Positions 1 to 12,200 of a stretch of DNA of 64,000 nt are shown in pieces. Each line of letters begins with the position of its first letter. The stretch's first letter is position 1. Below the pieces are notes generated by a model, which saw only the letters and a program-made list of their open reading frames with translations, was not told the DNA's origin and made no database searches. Source of the stretch: Micromonospora_H sonneratiae (GTDB lineage: Bacteria; Actinomycetota; Actinomycetes; Mycobacteriales; Micromonosporaceae); assembly GCF_042679305.1 (NCBI RefSeq), contig NZ_JBHTMP010000023.1, positions 41,302-105,301 of the forward strand. The letters are read 5' to 3'. The position numbers and the translations under genes are program-made.

Positions 1-1002
1 CATGGGCATCAGCGGCAGCATCACCAGGGAGACCGCCAGCCACCCGTACGCGGCCCGGATGAACTTGCCGGACCGGTGGTCTGCCCGGGGCAGCCGGCGC
101 CACAGCCGCCAGGGCCAAACCATGATTGCGGTGCCGACGGCGAGCATCAGCCACGGCACCATGAGCAGCGCGGCCACCCGGTGGTCGTCGACCCACCGGT
201 ACCACACGAACACCACGACTTCGCCGACGATGGCGAGGTTGATGAGGACCAGCGCCGTCCAGACCCGGCGGTTCGACGTGCGGGCCACCCCGAACAACTG
301 CGGCAGCAGGTGGCTGGAGAGGCCGAGGATCATCAACAGCCCGAGCCCGTGGATCTGGAGGTCACGCAGTGGGGCCTGGTAGGTGGCGATGTACCAGAGC
401 ATCTCTTCGTGGCTGCCGGCGGTCATCGTCATCCAGGTGTGCCAGAGGGCGAAGGCGGCCTGGCCGACGAGCCAGACGAGCGCTGAGCCGACGAAGCCGA
501 CGAAGCCCGGGCGCACCACTCGGCCGCTGCGCCGGTACGTGATCGCTAGCTGCACCGCGAAGGTGACGGTCGCGGCCAACGTCAGCGCGTGTCCGAGCAC
601 GGCCAGGATGATGGTCCACGTCGCCGTCGTGCCCCGGCCGGCCACGCCCAGACCGGTGGTGGCGAGCAGCAGGCCGGCCAGCGTGACCCCGAAGACGGCC
701 ATCGCCAGGCGAGGAGCGACCAGCTTCGTACGCATGATCCTCGGCAACCCCTGGTAGCCGAAGCCCATGATGAACAGCCCGACCCAGCCGGTGATCTGGG
801 CGTACCCGTGTGCGTTGATCTCGTGGATCGATACGCCGGTGAAGCGTTCGGCGAACCCGATCCGCCACAGGATGAGCACCCCCCAGCTGGCGCCGACGGT
901 CAGGACGGAGAGGATCGCGGCGGTGAAGAACGGCCGATGGACGGTGCGGGCCTGTTCCTTACCGATATGGAGGTCGACTCGCAGGGGCCCGGTCGTCGTC
1001 AT
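1..1002 (-). CDS. NnrS-like multi-pass membrane protein (partial, runs off left edge)
   Basis: The minus strand is open from an ATG at 1002 (preceded by GGAAGGTG) to the window edge, giving 334 residues without a stop. The product is almost entirely hydrophobic, with about nine or ten membrane segments. Segments such as HEINAHGYAQITGW followed by GFGYQGLPR, and later QIHGLGLLMILGLSSHLLP, place histidines at helix starts as in NnrS proteins and related haem-copper-oxidase-like membrane proteins. NnrS family members are linked to nitric oxide/nitrogen oxide stress. Function here is inferred from that pattern only; the C-terminus lies outside the window. Antisense open frames over this gene are GC-rich shadows. 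Confidence 0.6.
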   Translation of the reverse strand, partial: MTTTGPLRVDLHIGKEQARTVHRPFFTAAILSVLTVGASWGVLILWRIGFAERFTGVSIHEINAHGYAQITGWVGLFIMGFGYQGLPRIMRTKLVAPRLAMAVFGVTLAGLLLATTGLGVAGRGTTATWTIILAVLGHALTLAATVTFAVQLAITYRRSGRVVRPGFVGFVGSALVWLVGQAAFALWHTWMTMTAGSHEEMLWYIATYQAPLRDLQIHGLGLLMILGLSSHLLPQLFGVARTSNRRVWTALVLINLAIVGEVVVFVWYRWVDDHRVAALLMVPWLMLAVGTAIMVWPWRLWRRLPRADHRSGKFIRAAYGWLAVSLVMLPLMPM

Positions 1003-2006
1003 GGTCACCTTCCGTGGATCGTGCACTCCCGTCGACCCTGCGTCGGCAACACCCTGGCCAGTAGGGCCGAAGGTCCCGCTGGGCAACGGCGCGGCCAGTG
1101 ACCCTGGCCCCAACGGGCAGGCGTTGCGACCACCCCTGGAAACCGCCCGATCATCACCGCAGACACACCACCCTCGCCGGCCAATCTTCCGCCAGCCGCA
1201 TCCCCAACCTCACGGGGCGGAACACCTGTTCGCGCCCGGGACGATGATCATCCGACCGACCGCCCAGGTCCGCGCAGTGCTCGGGCGGGTGTCCACCGAG
1301 ACCGACGTGCCGTCTACGCCATCTACACCACGCCCTGGGTAGCGGCCCGCGGGCGGAATTCGGCTGTGCTCGCGGCGTCGGTTAAGCCGGCTGGGCGTAG
1401 TTGCGGGCGTTCGTACCAGGGCGGCGGCGACCCGGTTGCCATCGGCGACGGCGCGAACACCGCGCGGGAGCTATTCGACCTGCCGGGCAGGGACGCGACA
1501 CCGACCAACCGGGACCAGTTCAACGTGCCGAGGACGCTGGTGCGCAACGGCTACGACCAGCAGGCGCTCGCTGGGCTGGCAAACGTAGTCTCATTCGACG
1601 TCGGCCAGGGGCACGTCACCACCGGTGGTGAGAACACCTTCCGGAGTTGGCTCCGATCCGCGTTCCCAATCCTCTACAACTCGATCTACCACGGCCCGTC
1701 CGAACCGGCCGACGCACCACGGTTCGGCTGATCGTCCTAGACGATGCGCTAAGGACACGTGTCGAGAGGCAGTATGCAATGGTGGCTACCCGTCGGTCGA
1801 CATCGGCCGCACCCTCCACGTCGCTCATCTATATGCGACTAACCGACCCCGACCGCGCCTACGCCATCAGATGGTGTAGTTATCCGAATATCAACTCGAC
1901 GCTTACGCTGAATTGCAGCACGGACACTCGCGACGGTTAGCTGGAAGGGCTACAATTTCACGCTAACCAATCATCAACACTCGAATCTTCGGTGACCGTT
2001 CACCAT
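1003..2006. other. 1 kb stretch without a convincing intact gene
   Basis: Several short frames overlap here on both strands, but none has a good ribosome binding site or recognisable product. The best is a plus-strand frame at 1366-1731, listed separately as a possible remnant. From about 1730 the base composition becomes visibly less GC-rich, continuing into the immunity genes, which suggests the border of a horizontally acquired segment. Confidence 0.5.
1366..1731 (+). pseudogene. Possible gene remnant of unknown function
   Basis: From GTG 1366 to TGA 1731 the frame encodes about 121 residues with a natural amino acid mix in its second half (for example DQFNVPRTLVRNGYDQQAL and GGENTFRSWLRSAFP). 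No ribosome binding site precedes the GTG and the frame is open further upstream without a better start, so this may be the 3' end of a decayed gene. I do not recognise the family. It could also be a chance frame in GC-rich DNA. Confidence 0.25.
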
Positions 2007-2573
2007 TCAGCCTAGATCCGCCAACGAAGTCTCGATGAGGTCGATGATATTGGCGCATGAATCTAGGTGAAGAGCTTCATCGAGGATCTGCTTCACCTGT
2101 ACCGTAAGCCTTTCCTCGTAGATTTCGCGCATAAGAAGTATGTCTACACAGCTCGGATTTCCAGCAAGTCGTAGCTCGTCTACATGCAGAGAAAACTGCA
2201 CCACCATCCGATGCGCACAGTCCCTGACGGAGACCGGACCGACGTGTCCGATATCAACGTGATCGTCGTAGTCATCGGCGATGGCCGCCAGCAAGTCGAG
2301 GATGTAGGCGCGACCGCTGCTGCATGCATGAAGTAGACCCGCGACCAGGCGTGACACTAGCGGGGCGACGCATTCTGAAAGGCGCCCCTGAAGTAGGGCG
2401 ACGTTGTCGATTTGCCAGTAAGCCTTCTCCGCCGACTCTTCCGACTCTGCGAACACAAGTGCATTGATAGCTGACGGGAGAGCAGCGGCGTCACCTTTGA
2501 AGGATTTCAGTCTCTGCCAGTCGTACCTGGCTATCTCGACATCAGGATTCAACTCCCATCCATCGGCTGCCAT
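2007..2573 (-). CDS. Hypothetical protein, probable second immunity protein of the RHS toxin locus
   Basis: A 188-residue acidic, all-helical-looking protein starting at ATG 2573 with a weak ribosome binding site. It contains no membrane segment or signal peptide, so it should be cytosolic, as expected for an immunity protein. Base composition is distinctly lower in GC than the chromosome-like genes to the right. It lies 194 bp downstream of the SUKH gene, in the same direction as the giant RHS toxin gene; extra immunity genes downstream of polymorphic toxins are common and often cover former toxin tips. I do not recognise a named family; helical Imm families are a plausible home. The immunity role is inferred from context. 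Confidence 0.7.
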   Translation of the reverse strand: MAADGWELNPDVEIARYDWQRLKSFKGDAAALPSAINALVFAESEESAEKAYWQIDNVALLQGRLSECVAPLVSRLVAGLLHACSSGRAYILDLLAAIADDYDDHVDIGHVGPVSVRDCAHRMVVQFSLHVDELRLAGNPSCVDILLMREIYEERLTVQVKQILDEALHLDSCANIIDLIETSLADLG

Positions 2574-2767
2574 CTATCTTTCGCCGTGGATGACGATCAT
2601 GGTATCGGTGTGTCGGGAACTGCTGTCGCATGTTCACGCGTTGCGTCATTGAACAGTCCCACACTCAGCAACCATGAGCTGACATTGGTCGATCTCGCAT
2701 CACCCCCATGGGTCAAGCGACATGGTCTGACCGTCGATGCCGGAATGTCGACGAGTATTCGCAGATG

Positions 2768-3226
2768 TCAACGACCTATGCGCAGCCCCTTAGACGATAC
2801 GAACTCAAGGAAGTCTGCGGAGTCAAGCTGGACAGCGCCGTCTTCATGGTCGAGGAAGCTCACCCACTCTTGGCACGCGCCGTTCTCAGACACAAATCCC
2901 CACCAGTCGCCGGTGCCAACGGGGGCAATTGCAACAAAATTGCGAACAGCGAACTGTCCCTTATTTACGGTTAGTAGATCCTCTGTGTGGCCATCTGGCG
3001 ACTTGACTGGCAATAGTTCGACGAATGAGAATGCACCTCCGCCGAATACCTGCATGAACATCTTGTACTTCGATGGTAGTTCCGTCCCCAACTCTTCCTC
3101 AACCGCAGTAATATCGTCGCGAGTTGCCGTCCAAGAGTCAAAGAGTTGAAACCCAGGAGGATATCGCCTACTCGCTCTTTCTGCGCGAAAGACCTCAACC
3201 TGGGCTTCAAACTCGTCGAACTCCAC
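2768..3226 (-). CDS. SMI1/KNR4 (SUKH) family immunity protein
   Basis: A 152-residue cytosolic protein starting at GTG 3226 behind GGGAGAGG. The middle carries SUKH hallmarks: the helix ITAVEEELGTELPSKYKMFM, then a strand region GGAFSFVELLP, an acidic turn, and later FVAIAPVGTGDWWGF. SUKH proteins are the most common immunity proteins of bacterial polymorphic toxin systems and bind nuclease or deaminase toxin tips. Only 21 bases separate it from the stop of the RHS toxin gene, so the two are almost certainly co-transcribed and this is the best candidate for the cognate inhibitor of the C-terminal nuclease. Confidence 0.9.
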   Translation of the reverse strand: MEFDEFEAQVEVFRAERASRRYPPGFQLFDSWTATRDDITAVEEELGTELPSKYKMFMQVFGGGAFSFVELLPVKSPDGHTEDLLTVNKGQFAVRNFVAIAPVGTGDWWGFVSENGACQEWVSFLDHEDGAVQLDSADFLEFVSSKGLRIGR

Positions 3227-3247
3227 CAGTACCTCTCCCTGCCGTTT

Positions 3248-6200
3248 CTAATCAGGCCAATTGTCGAACCACAGATCGGGGTCGTAGAAGCCCCAGCCCT
3301 GCTCCTGCGAGCGATACCACCAGTGTAGGTTGGTGTCCTCCGCTCGCATAGCCTTGGTTACCCCCTGGTTGTGGATATTCGGGTGCAACTGTGACCCAGG
3401 CCCTCTATGGACCACCTGATCTAGTTCATGGATTGGCGAGCCAGGCAACTGATCTGCGTGGTGTATCTCAATTCTGTCGCCCAAGTGTCTCGGGCGAAGC
3501 CCATGTGCCCCTCGTCCGATGTCACCTCGAGTCCACGCCCCCTCAACGCGAATAGGCGGAACGTTTGGACCCGCACCCGTCGCGGGGAAACAGTTGCAGC
3601 TAACGCCCGGAGGGGTCTTACCACAGTTGTGTACGAGGATTGGCTCGTCGCCAGCTACCACATAGTACGTGTGGATGCCGCTGATGGTCAGGTTGTGGAC
3701 TCGGGCAGCTTGGGTCCACTCCTTCAGTTCGATGACCTGGACCAGGTTCCCAGTGCTGGTACGCAGCCAGTTGCCGGGCTTCAGGTCCTCGGCATCGACC
3801 CATCGTTTGAGATCCTCCAGCCAGAAAGGATGCTGGTCGGTGGCGATGACGCTGCCCTTCTTGTCCCCGTCCGCCCCGTCGGTGTCCACAGTTACCTCGA
3901 CCAGGTCCTTCTGACCTTCGCCGACGATCAGCGCCTCCACCGAGCGCGCCTCGGTCAGCCCGGTCTCGGGGTCGGTGGCCAGGACCTCGTCTCCGACGCG
4001 GATCTCCTCAATCGCCTTGCGTGATCCGTCTGCCATTACCACCAGGGTGCTCGGGACGAAGCTGTTTCCGCGGCAGCCGCGCAGCGCGGGGATCTTGGTC
4101 GGGGCAGCCACGCTGCCGATGTTCAGCAGGTTCTTGGTGCCAGAGCGGGCTACGGTTCCCAGGTCCCCTTTGGCCGCTGCTTGGACGCCGGTCCACCAGG
4201 TGCTGCCGATATCGGTGGCCATGCTCCACACCATGGTGTAGGGCGAGGTGTAGCCGGCGACGAGCGTGCCGCCGAGTTTCTTGGCCGAGTCACCTGCCTC
4301 GTCCCAGTCACCACTTGCGGCGGCCTGGATCGTGTCGCCGGCTGCGGAGTAACCATCGACGATGTGGTTGTAGGTGCCTACGACTCCGTCGACGACACCG
4401 CCGACAAAGTCCTTGGCGCCGTCGACGATGCCACCGACGATGTCTCCGAAGATGTTGTGGCCGTCGTTCTCGATGCCACTGATCGGGTTTCCACCCGCGA
4501 AGGCGTATCGGTTGCTGGTCCAGGGATTCAGGCCCAGGTCGAGGTCTGAAAGAGCACCGTTGTAGGTGTCACGGGACAGGAACCGGTTCAGGCCGGGGCT
4601 GTAGTCCCGGAATCCCATGTCGTAGTTTCCGGAGTTCTGGTCCCAGCGTTTGGCGTTGAACCGGTATGCGCTGTACGGCTCTTTGGTGGGCTCGGCGGTG
4701 TCGGGTTTGTCTATGCCGGTGAACTGGGCGTCGTCGTTGCTCCCGTACGCGCTGTAGCCGTAGGTGGCCTTGGTGTCGCCGGCTGCGTTGGTCAGTTGCT
4801 CGACGTCGGTGTGCGGGTTGTAGCCGAAGTAGGCGTCCTCTTCCGTACCGTCGCTGTTGTGCTTGACCTGGGACAGCCGTTGACCCCAGGGGGAGTACTG
4901 GTAGGACTTGGTCACCGTGCCGGCGACTTCTTCGTCGAGGACCTCGGTCGATAGGCCCAGGTAGTTGAAGACGGTGGTCTTCTCCTTCGCCGTACCGGCG
5001 TCGGTGGTCTTCGTGGTGGTCCGGTCCAGCGGATCGAACGTGTACTTCGTGGTCGAGGTGCTGGTGCCGTTGTCCTTACGGTTTTCGATGACGTGGTCGA
5101 AGCCGTCGTAGACGTTGCGCTCGATCACCGTGCCGGCGGAGGTGATGGTGTCCAGTCGACCGAACGGGTCGTAGTTGTAGGACGCTGTCGAGCCACCGGC
5201 CGTGGCGGTGAGGAGACGGTTGCGGTCGTAGTTGAAGCTTGTCGTGGTGCCCTTGATCGTTTGCTCGATGACGTTGTTGTTGGCGTCGTGGACGTACGTC
5301 TCGGTGCCCGCCCCGGTGCCCGTGATCGTGACCGACGAGATTCGGTTTCGAGGGTCGTAGGCGTAGTCGGTGACGCTGCTCAGGGTCGCCGCGTGGTTGT
5401 CGGCGTTCATCTTCGTGCTGGTGTCGCGCGACCGGTTGCCGTTGGCGTCGTACTCGATGACGTGGTCGGAGACCAGCGTGCCGTTCGGTTTCTTCTCGAC
5501 CTGGGTCTTGAGACGCCCGTCGAGGTAGTACGTGTAGTCGACGGTGTTGCCGTTGCCCTTGACCTCGCGAAGCCGCTCGCCGCGATCCGTGTAGGTGTAC
5601 GTGGTCACCTTCGGGTCGGCATCGGTCGCCGACTTTCCGTTGGTCACCTTCGACAACAGGTCCCGCGCGTCGTACTCGTAGGTCGCGTACTGCTTGCCGT
5701 GTTCCCTGGTCTTCGGGGCGCTGTTCTCGTTGTAGCCGAAGGTGGTGGTGTTGACCGTCGTGCCGGCCTTGGCCTCGATCACCTTCTGGACCTGGTTCAA
5801 TCCGGTGTAGGTGACCGTGTACGTGTCGACGCGTGTGCCGGGGGAGGCGTCGGTGATGGTGGTCAGGTTTCCGTTTGCGTCGTACTGGTACGCGTAGTCG
5901 TGCTTCTCGTTGTCGGTGTCGTTGGAGTTGTCACGGACGAGTTTGACCGCGTCGGCGACCACCGTGCCGCTGGCCTGGTCCGACAGCGAGATGCTGTGGG
6001 TGTTGCCCTCCGCGAAGCTGTAGGAGCCGAGCGACACCCAGGTGCCGCTGTTGGTGGTCTGGTCGACCGTCTTGACGGTGCTGCCGCCACTGTGCGTGAC
6101 CGTGTATCTGGCGTCGGCTGCGGCACCGGTCACCTGCGGGTAGCGGGCGAAGACCTCGTAGGTGCCGGCCTGCGGGGTGTTGAGTTGCCAGGTGAACTTG

Positions 6201-9200
6201 TCGGCACCGGTCCCGGCAGCGTTGGTGGCGTAGTTGTGGCCGTACCTGCCGGCCGCCGTACCGGCCGCCGCCCAGGTGCCGGTGACGGTCGTGTTGTTGA
6301 AGTCGGAGTTGTCGACCAGCACGACCTGTCTGCCGACCGGGACACCGTCGTCGGCGCGGGTCTTCAGTTTGCCGTCCGGGTAGTAGGTCCAGGTCATGGT
6401 CCGGTTCGACGAGCCACCCGCCGAGGTGAGCGTACGGGCGGTCTGCGCGCCGAGCTGGTCGTAGTCGTAGGTGGCGACGATGTCCCACGGGTCCGTGCTC
6501 GACCGCGTCCAGCCGTTGTCGAAGTAGGTGTAGGAGGTGTCGTTGCGTACCGACTCACCGGCTGACGGCGGCATGCTGACCGTGGTGAGTCGGCCGATGT
6601 CGTCGTACGAGTAGATGGTCCTGTCCGGCGCGTTGTAGCGGGCGTGGTCCCTGTCGTACGCGGTGTGGGTTTCCTTGATCCGGTTGAGTGCGTCGTAGAC
6701 GGCTACCTCGGTGAAGTCGTCCGGGTCGTCGGTGGTGGCCACACCCCGGGGGCTGATCACCTTGGTCCGGTTGCCGACCTGGTCGTACTCGTAGCGAGTG
6801 GTGTTGTAGCTGATGACGCCGGCGGTGTCCCGATGTGGCACCTTCACCTCGGTCGGGTTGCCCCGCGCGTCCAAGGTGACCTGGGTGGTGTAGCCGAGCT
6901 GGTCGGTGGAGGCCGTGACCAGGCCGTCCCGGTCGTACGTGGTGGTGGTGTACTTGCCCAGCGCGTCGGTGGTCCTGATGAGCCGGTACGCCCAGTCGTA
7001 GGTGTACTTGGTGGTGTAGTCCGCCGTATCGGCCGTCACGTTCTTGCGCGGATCTATGACGGTTACGACGTTGCCCACCGTGTCGTACTCGTAGCTGATC
7101 CTGTGGCCTGCGGCGTTGACCACCTGGGTGAGCTGGTAGACCTCGTCATAGGTGTTGGTGGTGACGTAGTCCCCTGCGGTGGCGGTCAGGTTGCCCTTGG
7201 GCTCGGTGGTGGTGAGCAGGTTGCCCACCTTGTCGTACGTGAACGACGTCTTCCGCTCCGGGTCACCGGCCTGGTCCACCGGGGCAAGGGTGTAGGTGAG
7301 CTGGTCGGCCGGGTCGTAGACGGCTGTGCTGACCGCGCCGTTCGGTGCGGTGGACTCGGTGACGTTGTCATTCGGGTCGTAGACCGGCGCGGGAGTGGTG
7401 ATGAACTTCTCGGCGGCCTGGTCCTTCGGGACCTTGCTCACCAGGAGCCGGCCGAACGTGTCGTACGTCTGGGTGGTCTCCTTCCCCAACGCGTCGGTGA
7501 CCTTGAGGACCTGGCCGCGCACGTCGTAGACGAAGGCCGTCGACTTCCCGAGGGCATCCGTGATCGTCCGGGGGTAGCCGTTGGGGTCGAAGCTGCTGTT
7601 GGTGGTGACGTTGCCGTTTGCGTCGGTCGCCGTTAGCAGTTGGCCCCAGTCGTCGTAGGTGTAGGAGGTCCGGTAGTCGTTCGGGTCGGTGGTGGTGTTA
7701 CCGAGCGGGTCGACCACCCATTCCAGGTCGCCTTCGAGGGTGTAGCCGAAGGTCGACTTCCGGCCCTCCGGGCTGGTCTTACTGGTCAGGTCTGCGACGT
7801 ACCCGTCGAGCTGGTACTGGTAGGTCAGGACCGTGCCGGGGGTGCCGTTCCTGACCGCCTCGGCGTCCTTGCTCTCCAGCGGATAACCGGTCTTCGGGTC
7901 GTAGGACCAGGTGGAAACGGCTCCGTTCGGCTCTTCGAGCCGGACGACATTGTGGTCGTCGTCCCACCCCAGCTTCGTGACCTGGTTCTTGGCGTTGGTG
8001 GTCTGCGTCGGCCGGCCGTAGCCGTCCATCTGGTAGGTGGTTGCGTGGTTCTCCGCGTCGGTGACCGTGGTGTGGATGGTGTTGCCCTGCGGGCCGTCCG
8101 GATCGGTGTAGGCGAACTGCGACGGGTGCCCCAGCCGGTCGGTGTAGGTCTTGGTGGCCCAGTGGAACTTCGGATCGTCCTGCGGTGGGGAGTAGTAGGC
8201 GAGGTTGGTGGCGTTGCCCCGAGGATCCGTGACCCGCACGAGCTTGACGTTCTTGTTGCCCTGGGTCATGTCGTAGGCGAACTTGAACACCTTGGGCTGG
8301 TCCGAGCCGGCGCCGTCGATCAACTCACCGAGCAGCCCCTTGTCGGTGTACGTGAAGGTCAGCTTCCGACCGGAGACGTCGGTGATCTGCCTGACGTGGT
8401 CGATGATGTGCGGGTTGGTCAGCCTGGTGGCGGACTGACGGGTCCACGTCGTGTCATCGATGTAGTCGTAGTCCTCGCCCTTGCCGTAGTAGTCGATGGT
8501 CAGGGTCTGCCGGCCGGTTGGGTCGGTGAGGTATTTGAGGAACTTGGTCGGCTTGTTGTTCGACTTCCGCTCCTCGTAGGTGAACAGCAGCTCGTTGCCG
8601 TTGTTGTCCGCCACCGCCGACAGGTAACCGTCGCAGTCGTAGAAGAACTGGGTACGGTCCGGGCGGGTCAACAACCAGGCTCGGGACTCCTCGGTCTTGT
8701 TGCCGCACTCGACGAGACGCTGTAGGTAGAGGTGCACACCCTTGGGGCTCTTCCACCGCCCGGCGGCAGCGTCCCAGGTGAACCAGTGGCTCGTGCCATC
8801 CCCGTCGGTAAGGGTGACCTTGGTCGGGTTGGGGTTGGGGTGGAAGTCCAGCGGCGTGCCGAGTCGCATCATCGACGAGGCCTGCAACGACCAGCCGTAC
8901 CCGGCGACCGTGTCGGAGGTGTCGAGGGAGTTGTAGGCCAGGCGTACGAAGGTGGAGAGGCCCCGGGACGGGTTGCTGAACGCGTCGTACGACCAGACGG
9001 TGTTCCCGGCGTACAGGTTGTTCATCAGAGTGCCGCCGGCACCGGTGTTCTTTCCCGCGTACGAGTAGAACTTCTCCAACCCCAACTGATCGGATGTGGG
9101 CTCCTCGACCGCCACGTTCTGCGGCAGCGGAGCAATGGGAGTCGTCTCCGACAGCCACTTGCCGGTGGCCTTGTTACGCAACTGCCACTTGAGCACGTAG

Positions 9201-12200
9201 TCGGTGCGCTTGTTGCCCTCGGTGCTCGCCACGGGGGTCTTCACCTGCGCCGCGATGTCCACCGTGCCGCCGGCCGGAATGTCCTTCGGCAGTGCGGTGG
9301 CCACCTGGTTGCTGGCATCCGTCGCTGGGCTGCCGTCGGCCCGCTCCCACTGGTAGGACAACTCCCAGTCGGTCGCCTTCCAGTCGGTCCGGGTCGGGTT
9401 CGAAACGGTCACCGGGGCGCTGTAGGTGCTGGCCGGAGCCACCTGGGCCGGCGTGGCCGGTGCGTAGTACGTTGACTCGGCGATCGGCTCGATGTAGGTG
9501 ACCACCAGCTTCGGGCGGAGTTGCGGCTCCGCTGCCTCGCTGGACAGGAAGATCGTCCGTTCCGCTGGCGTGGTCTCGTTGGCCAACTTCACCAGCAGGC
9601 CGTTGTTGCTGCTCGTGCCGGCCACCCAGCCCTGGACGGCGTCCTTGACGTACCAGATGCGCCAGGCCGGGTCGTCGGTGTTGCCGGTCACCGCGTCCGG
9701 CACGGCCGGGTCGAAGTCCCCACCCGCCGTGGTCCAGTTGTTGACGGCGTCGGCCTTCGACCACGAGGCGGTGGCCTCATCGAAGGACCGGTTGAGGGCG
9801 TGCACCTCGTAGGTGGCGTTGGCCGGCGTCGGGGTGCTCACCGACCACAGGTCGAACTCGGCGTCGAGAATCTGGGCGTTGGCCGGGATGGCCGACACCC
9901 CGGGGAAGCGGATCACCGCCCGGGTCGTGCCATAGGTACTGGAGTCGTTGGCCACCATCAGCCACGGGTTGCCGGCAAGCACGTCGTGCCCGGTGGTCGA
10001 CCGGGTCGACGACAGTGTGGTGTCCGCCGCGTCGCCCTGCAGGATCTGCACCACCCGTCCGGCGCGCGGCAGCCGTACGATCTGCGTCGGTGCCGGAATC
10101 AGCGAGCCGTCAGCGGTCTTCACCGCCACCATGTAGTAGTAGACCTGGCCGAAGGGATCGGTGGAGTCCACCGGGGTTGGCACGGCGGTGGTGTCGGTGA
10201 ACGTCGTTGCGGTCCTGGCCACGGGAGCGACCAGCGTGGCCGCCGACGGGGTGTACGTCTGCCACACCGACCGGTGCACCTGGTACTCCACGATGTCGCT
10301 GCCGGTGTAGCCGGACCACTTCAGCTCGGCACCGGTGGAGTAGATCTTCGTTGGCGGATCCAGGGACACCCCCGGCCGGCCATAGTTGATGATCAGCTTT
10401 GGGGTGTTCTCGTTTTCCCCGTTGTAGGCGTACTCAGCCGCTTCATAACGCGGACCGCCACGCCCCAGATTGGTCTCGTCCGCGGCCTTCAGCATGAATC
10501 CGTAGTTCGGCGTCCCCGTCAACCACGACTGCACCAGGTTCGTCACCGGGTAGCTGTGCCAGACGCTCGACTCGTTGGCCTTCTTCACCGCGCCGGCCTT
10601 GGTCAGGCGCACCGCGTCGGCGTTCACCGCGACGGAGTCGGACACTCCGGTGTCGCCAAGAACGACGCGCCCGGTCGTACCGGCACTGAACGGGAACGTC
10701 CCCAGCGTCGCCCAGTGTGCTGGAAGCGGTCCCTGTTGGTTCACCGTCTTGGTGGCGCTGCCGCCGTTATGGTGCACCGTGTACGGGGCCGCCGTCGACC
10801 GGTCCGACGCGGCCACGTAGTGGGCGTCCACGGTGTAGTTGCCGTCCTCGGGCAGGGTGGGTACCCAGGTGAACGTCTCACCCGCCACCGTGTTCTTGTT
10901 GAACCGGTAGGTGCCGTTGATGCCGTACTTGATGAGGTCGGTGTTGGTCGACACCGGCCAGTCCCCACTTACGCCGATCTTGCTGGTTTCGGAGTCGTCC
11001 ACCGTGACCACGGTGGCCGCCCCGGTGCCCATGCTCGTGTTGATCGACGCCCAGGTGACCGACGACTCGCTCCACGGCGCCGTCACCTGACGCGCCTCCA
11101 GCGGCACGTCGTACTCGTTGGTCGTGTGCTCCTGGTCGAAGTACATCTGCAACGACGCCGAGTCGATCGTGGCGTTCGAGGGGACGCTCGACAGATCGAA
11201 CCTGACCAGACTGCGTGCCCGCGACGAAGTCGTCGTCCCGACCGACAACCGCCAGTTGCCGTCGTAGTTGCCGTTCGGGTCGTCTGAGGTGATCATCGCG
11301 TCCTCGGACTGGGACACCGTCGGCTGAATCTTGATCGTCGGGTCCACCGTCACCGGAAACACGCGAGCGGGATCGGCCAACCACTCCCGATCCGCTGCGA
11401 TCGTCACCGTCGTGACACCACCGATGGTGGCGAGTTTCTGGGTTACCTTGTCGCTCCATACCTTCCCGTACGGTGACCCGGCATCATCGCGGGAGTCGAA
11501 CATGAACGGCGCGGGCATGACCAGGAGCACTCGTCCGCTGTCTGGATCCCGGAACTCGATCGCCTGATCCTCGCGCTGCGACACACGCAGCCGGCCGGGA
11601 TCCAACCGGAACGTCACCGAGGCGGCGGCCGATGCCCGCTTCAGCGTGATCAGCTCTTTCAACGCCTGGCTGGTCACCTGATAGCTGACATCCGCCCCGT
11701 CCAGCAGATCCGGGTAGGTGATCGTGTCACCGTCGACCTGCGACTGCGCCGACCGGCTTGCGCCCGGTAGGCCCAGTACGACCCGCTCACCGCCCAACTC
11801 GAACCGCGCCAGATCGTCGCTGCGGCCGGCGAACCGACTGGTGAACGTGTTGCTGGTGTTGGCGTACGCACCCGCTCCGGCGGCTCGCACGCGGGTGTCA
11901 ATGGGCTGGTATCGGCCCGCCGCATCGCGGTACAACCGCGCCTTCGTCGACACCTCCGCCTGCACCCGGCCGTCTGACATCTCAAAGACCCGGGTGGTTG
12001 CCGTACGACGGGCCACCACCTCCCGTACCCGCTTCGCCGGCTTGACCGTGCGGCCCGCCGGGGCCGTGCGCTCGACCGTCAGGCCCGGACTTACCCGCTC
12101 CTGTCGCGGTGTGGTCGATCCGCCGCCGACCAGGGCACGAGCCGCATCTCCCAGCCGGGACAGCAATCCGGAATCCTGATCAGCAGCGGCCTTTTCCCCC

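Noticed and set aside
3623..4073. Hint region considered as a protein-splicing intein
   Set aside because: No C-terminal extein-like nucleophile context of a splicing intein and the position before a toxin tip fits a cleaving Hint autoprotease instead.
5093..6565. 490-residue plus-strand frame inside the RHS gene, and similar long frames at 6644-7636, 7640-8725 and 9521-11287
   Set aside because: They are antisense to a well-supported repeat protein; their Val/Gly/Arg-rich sequences lack domains and arise from GC-rich third positions.
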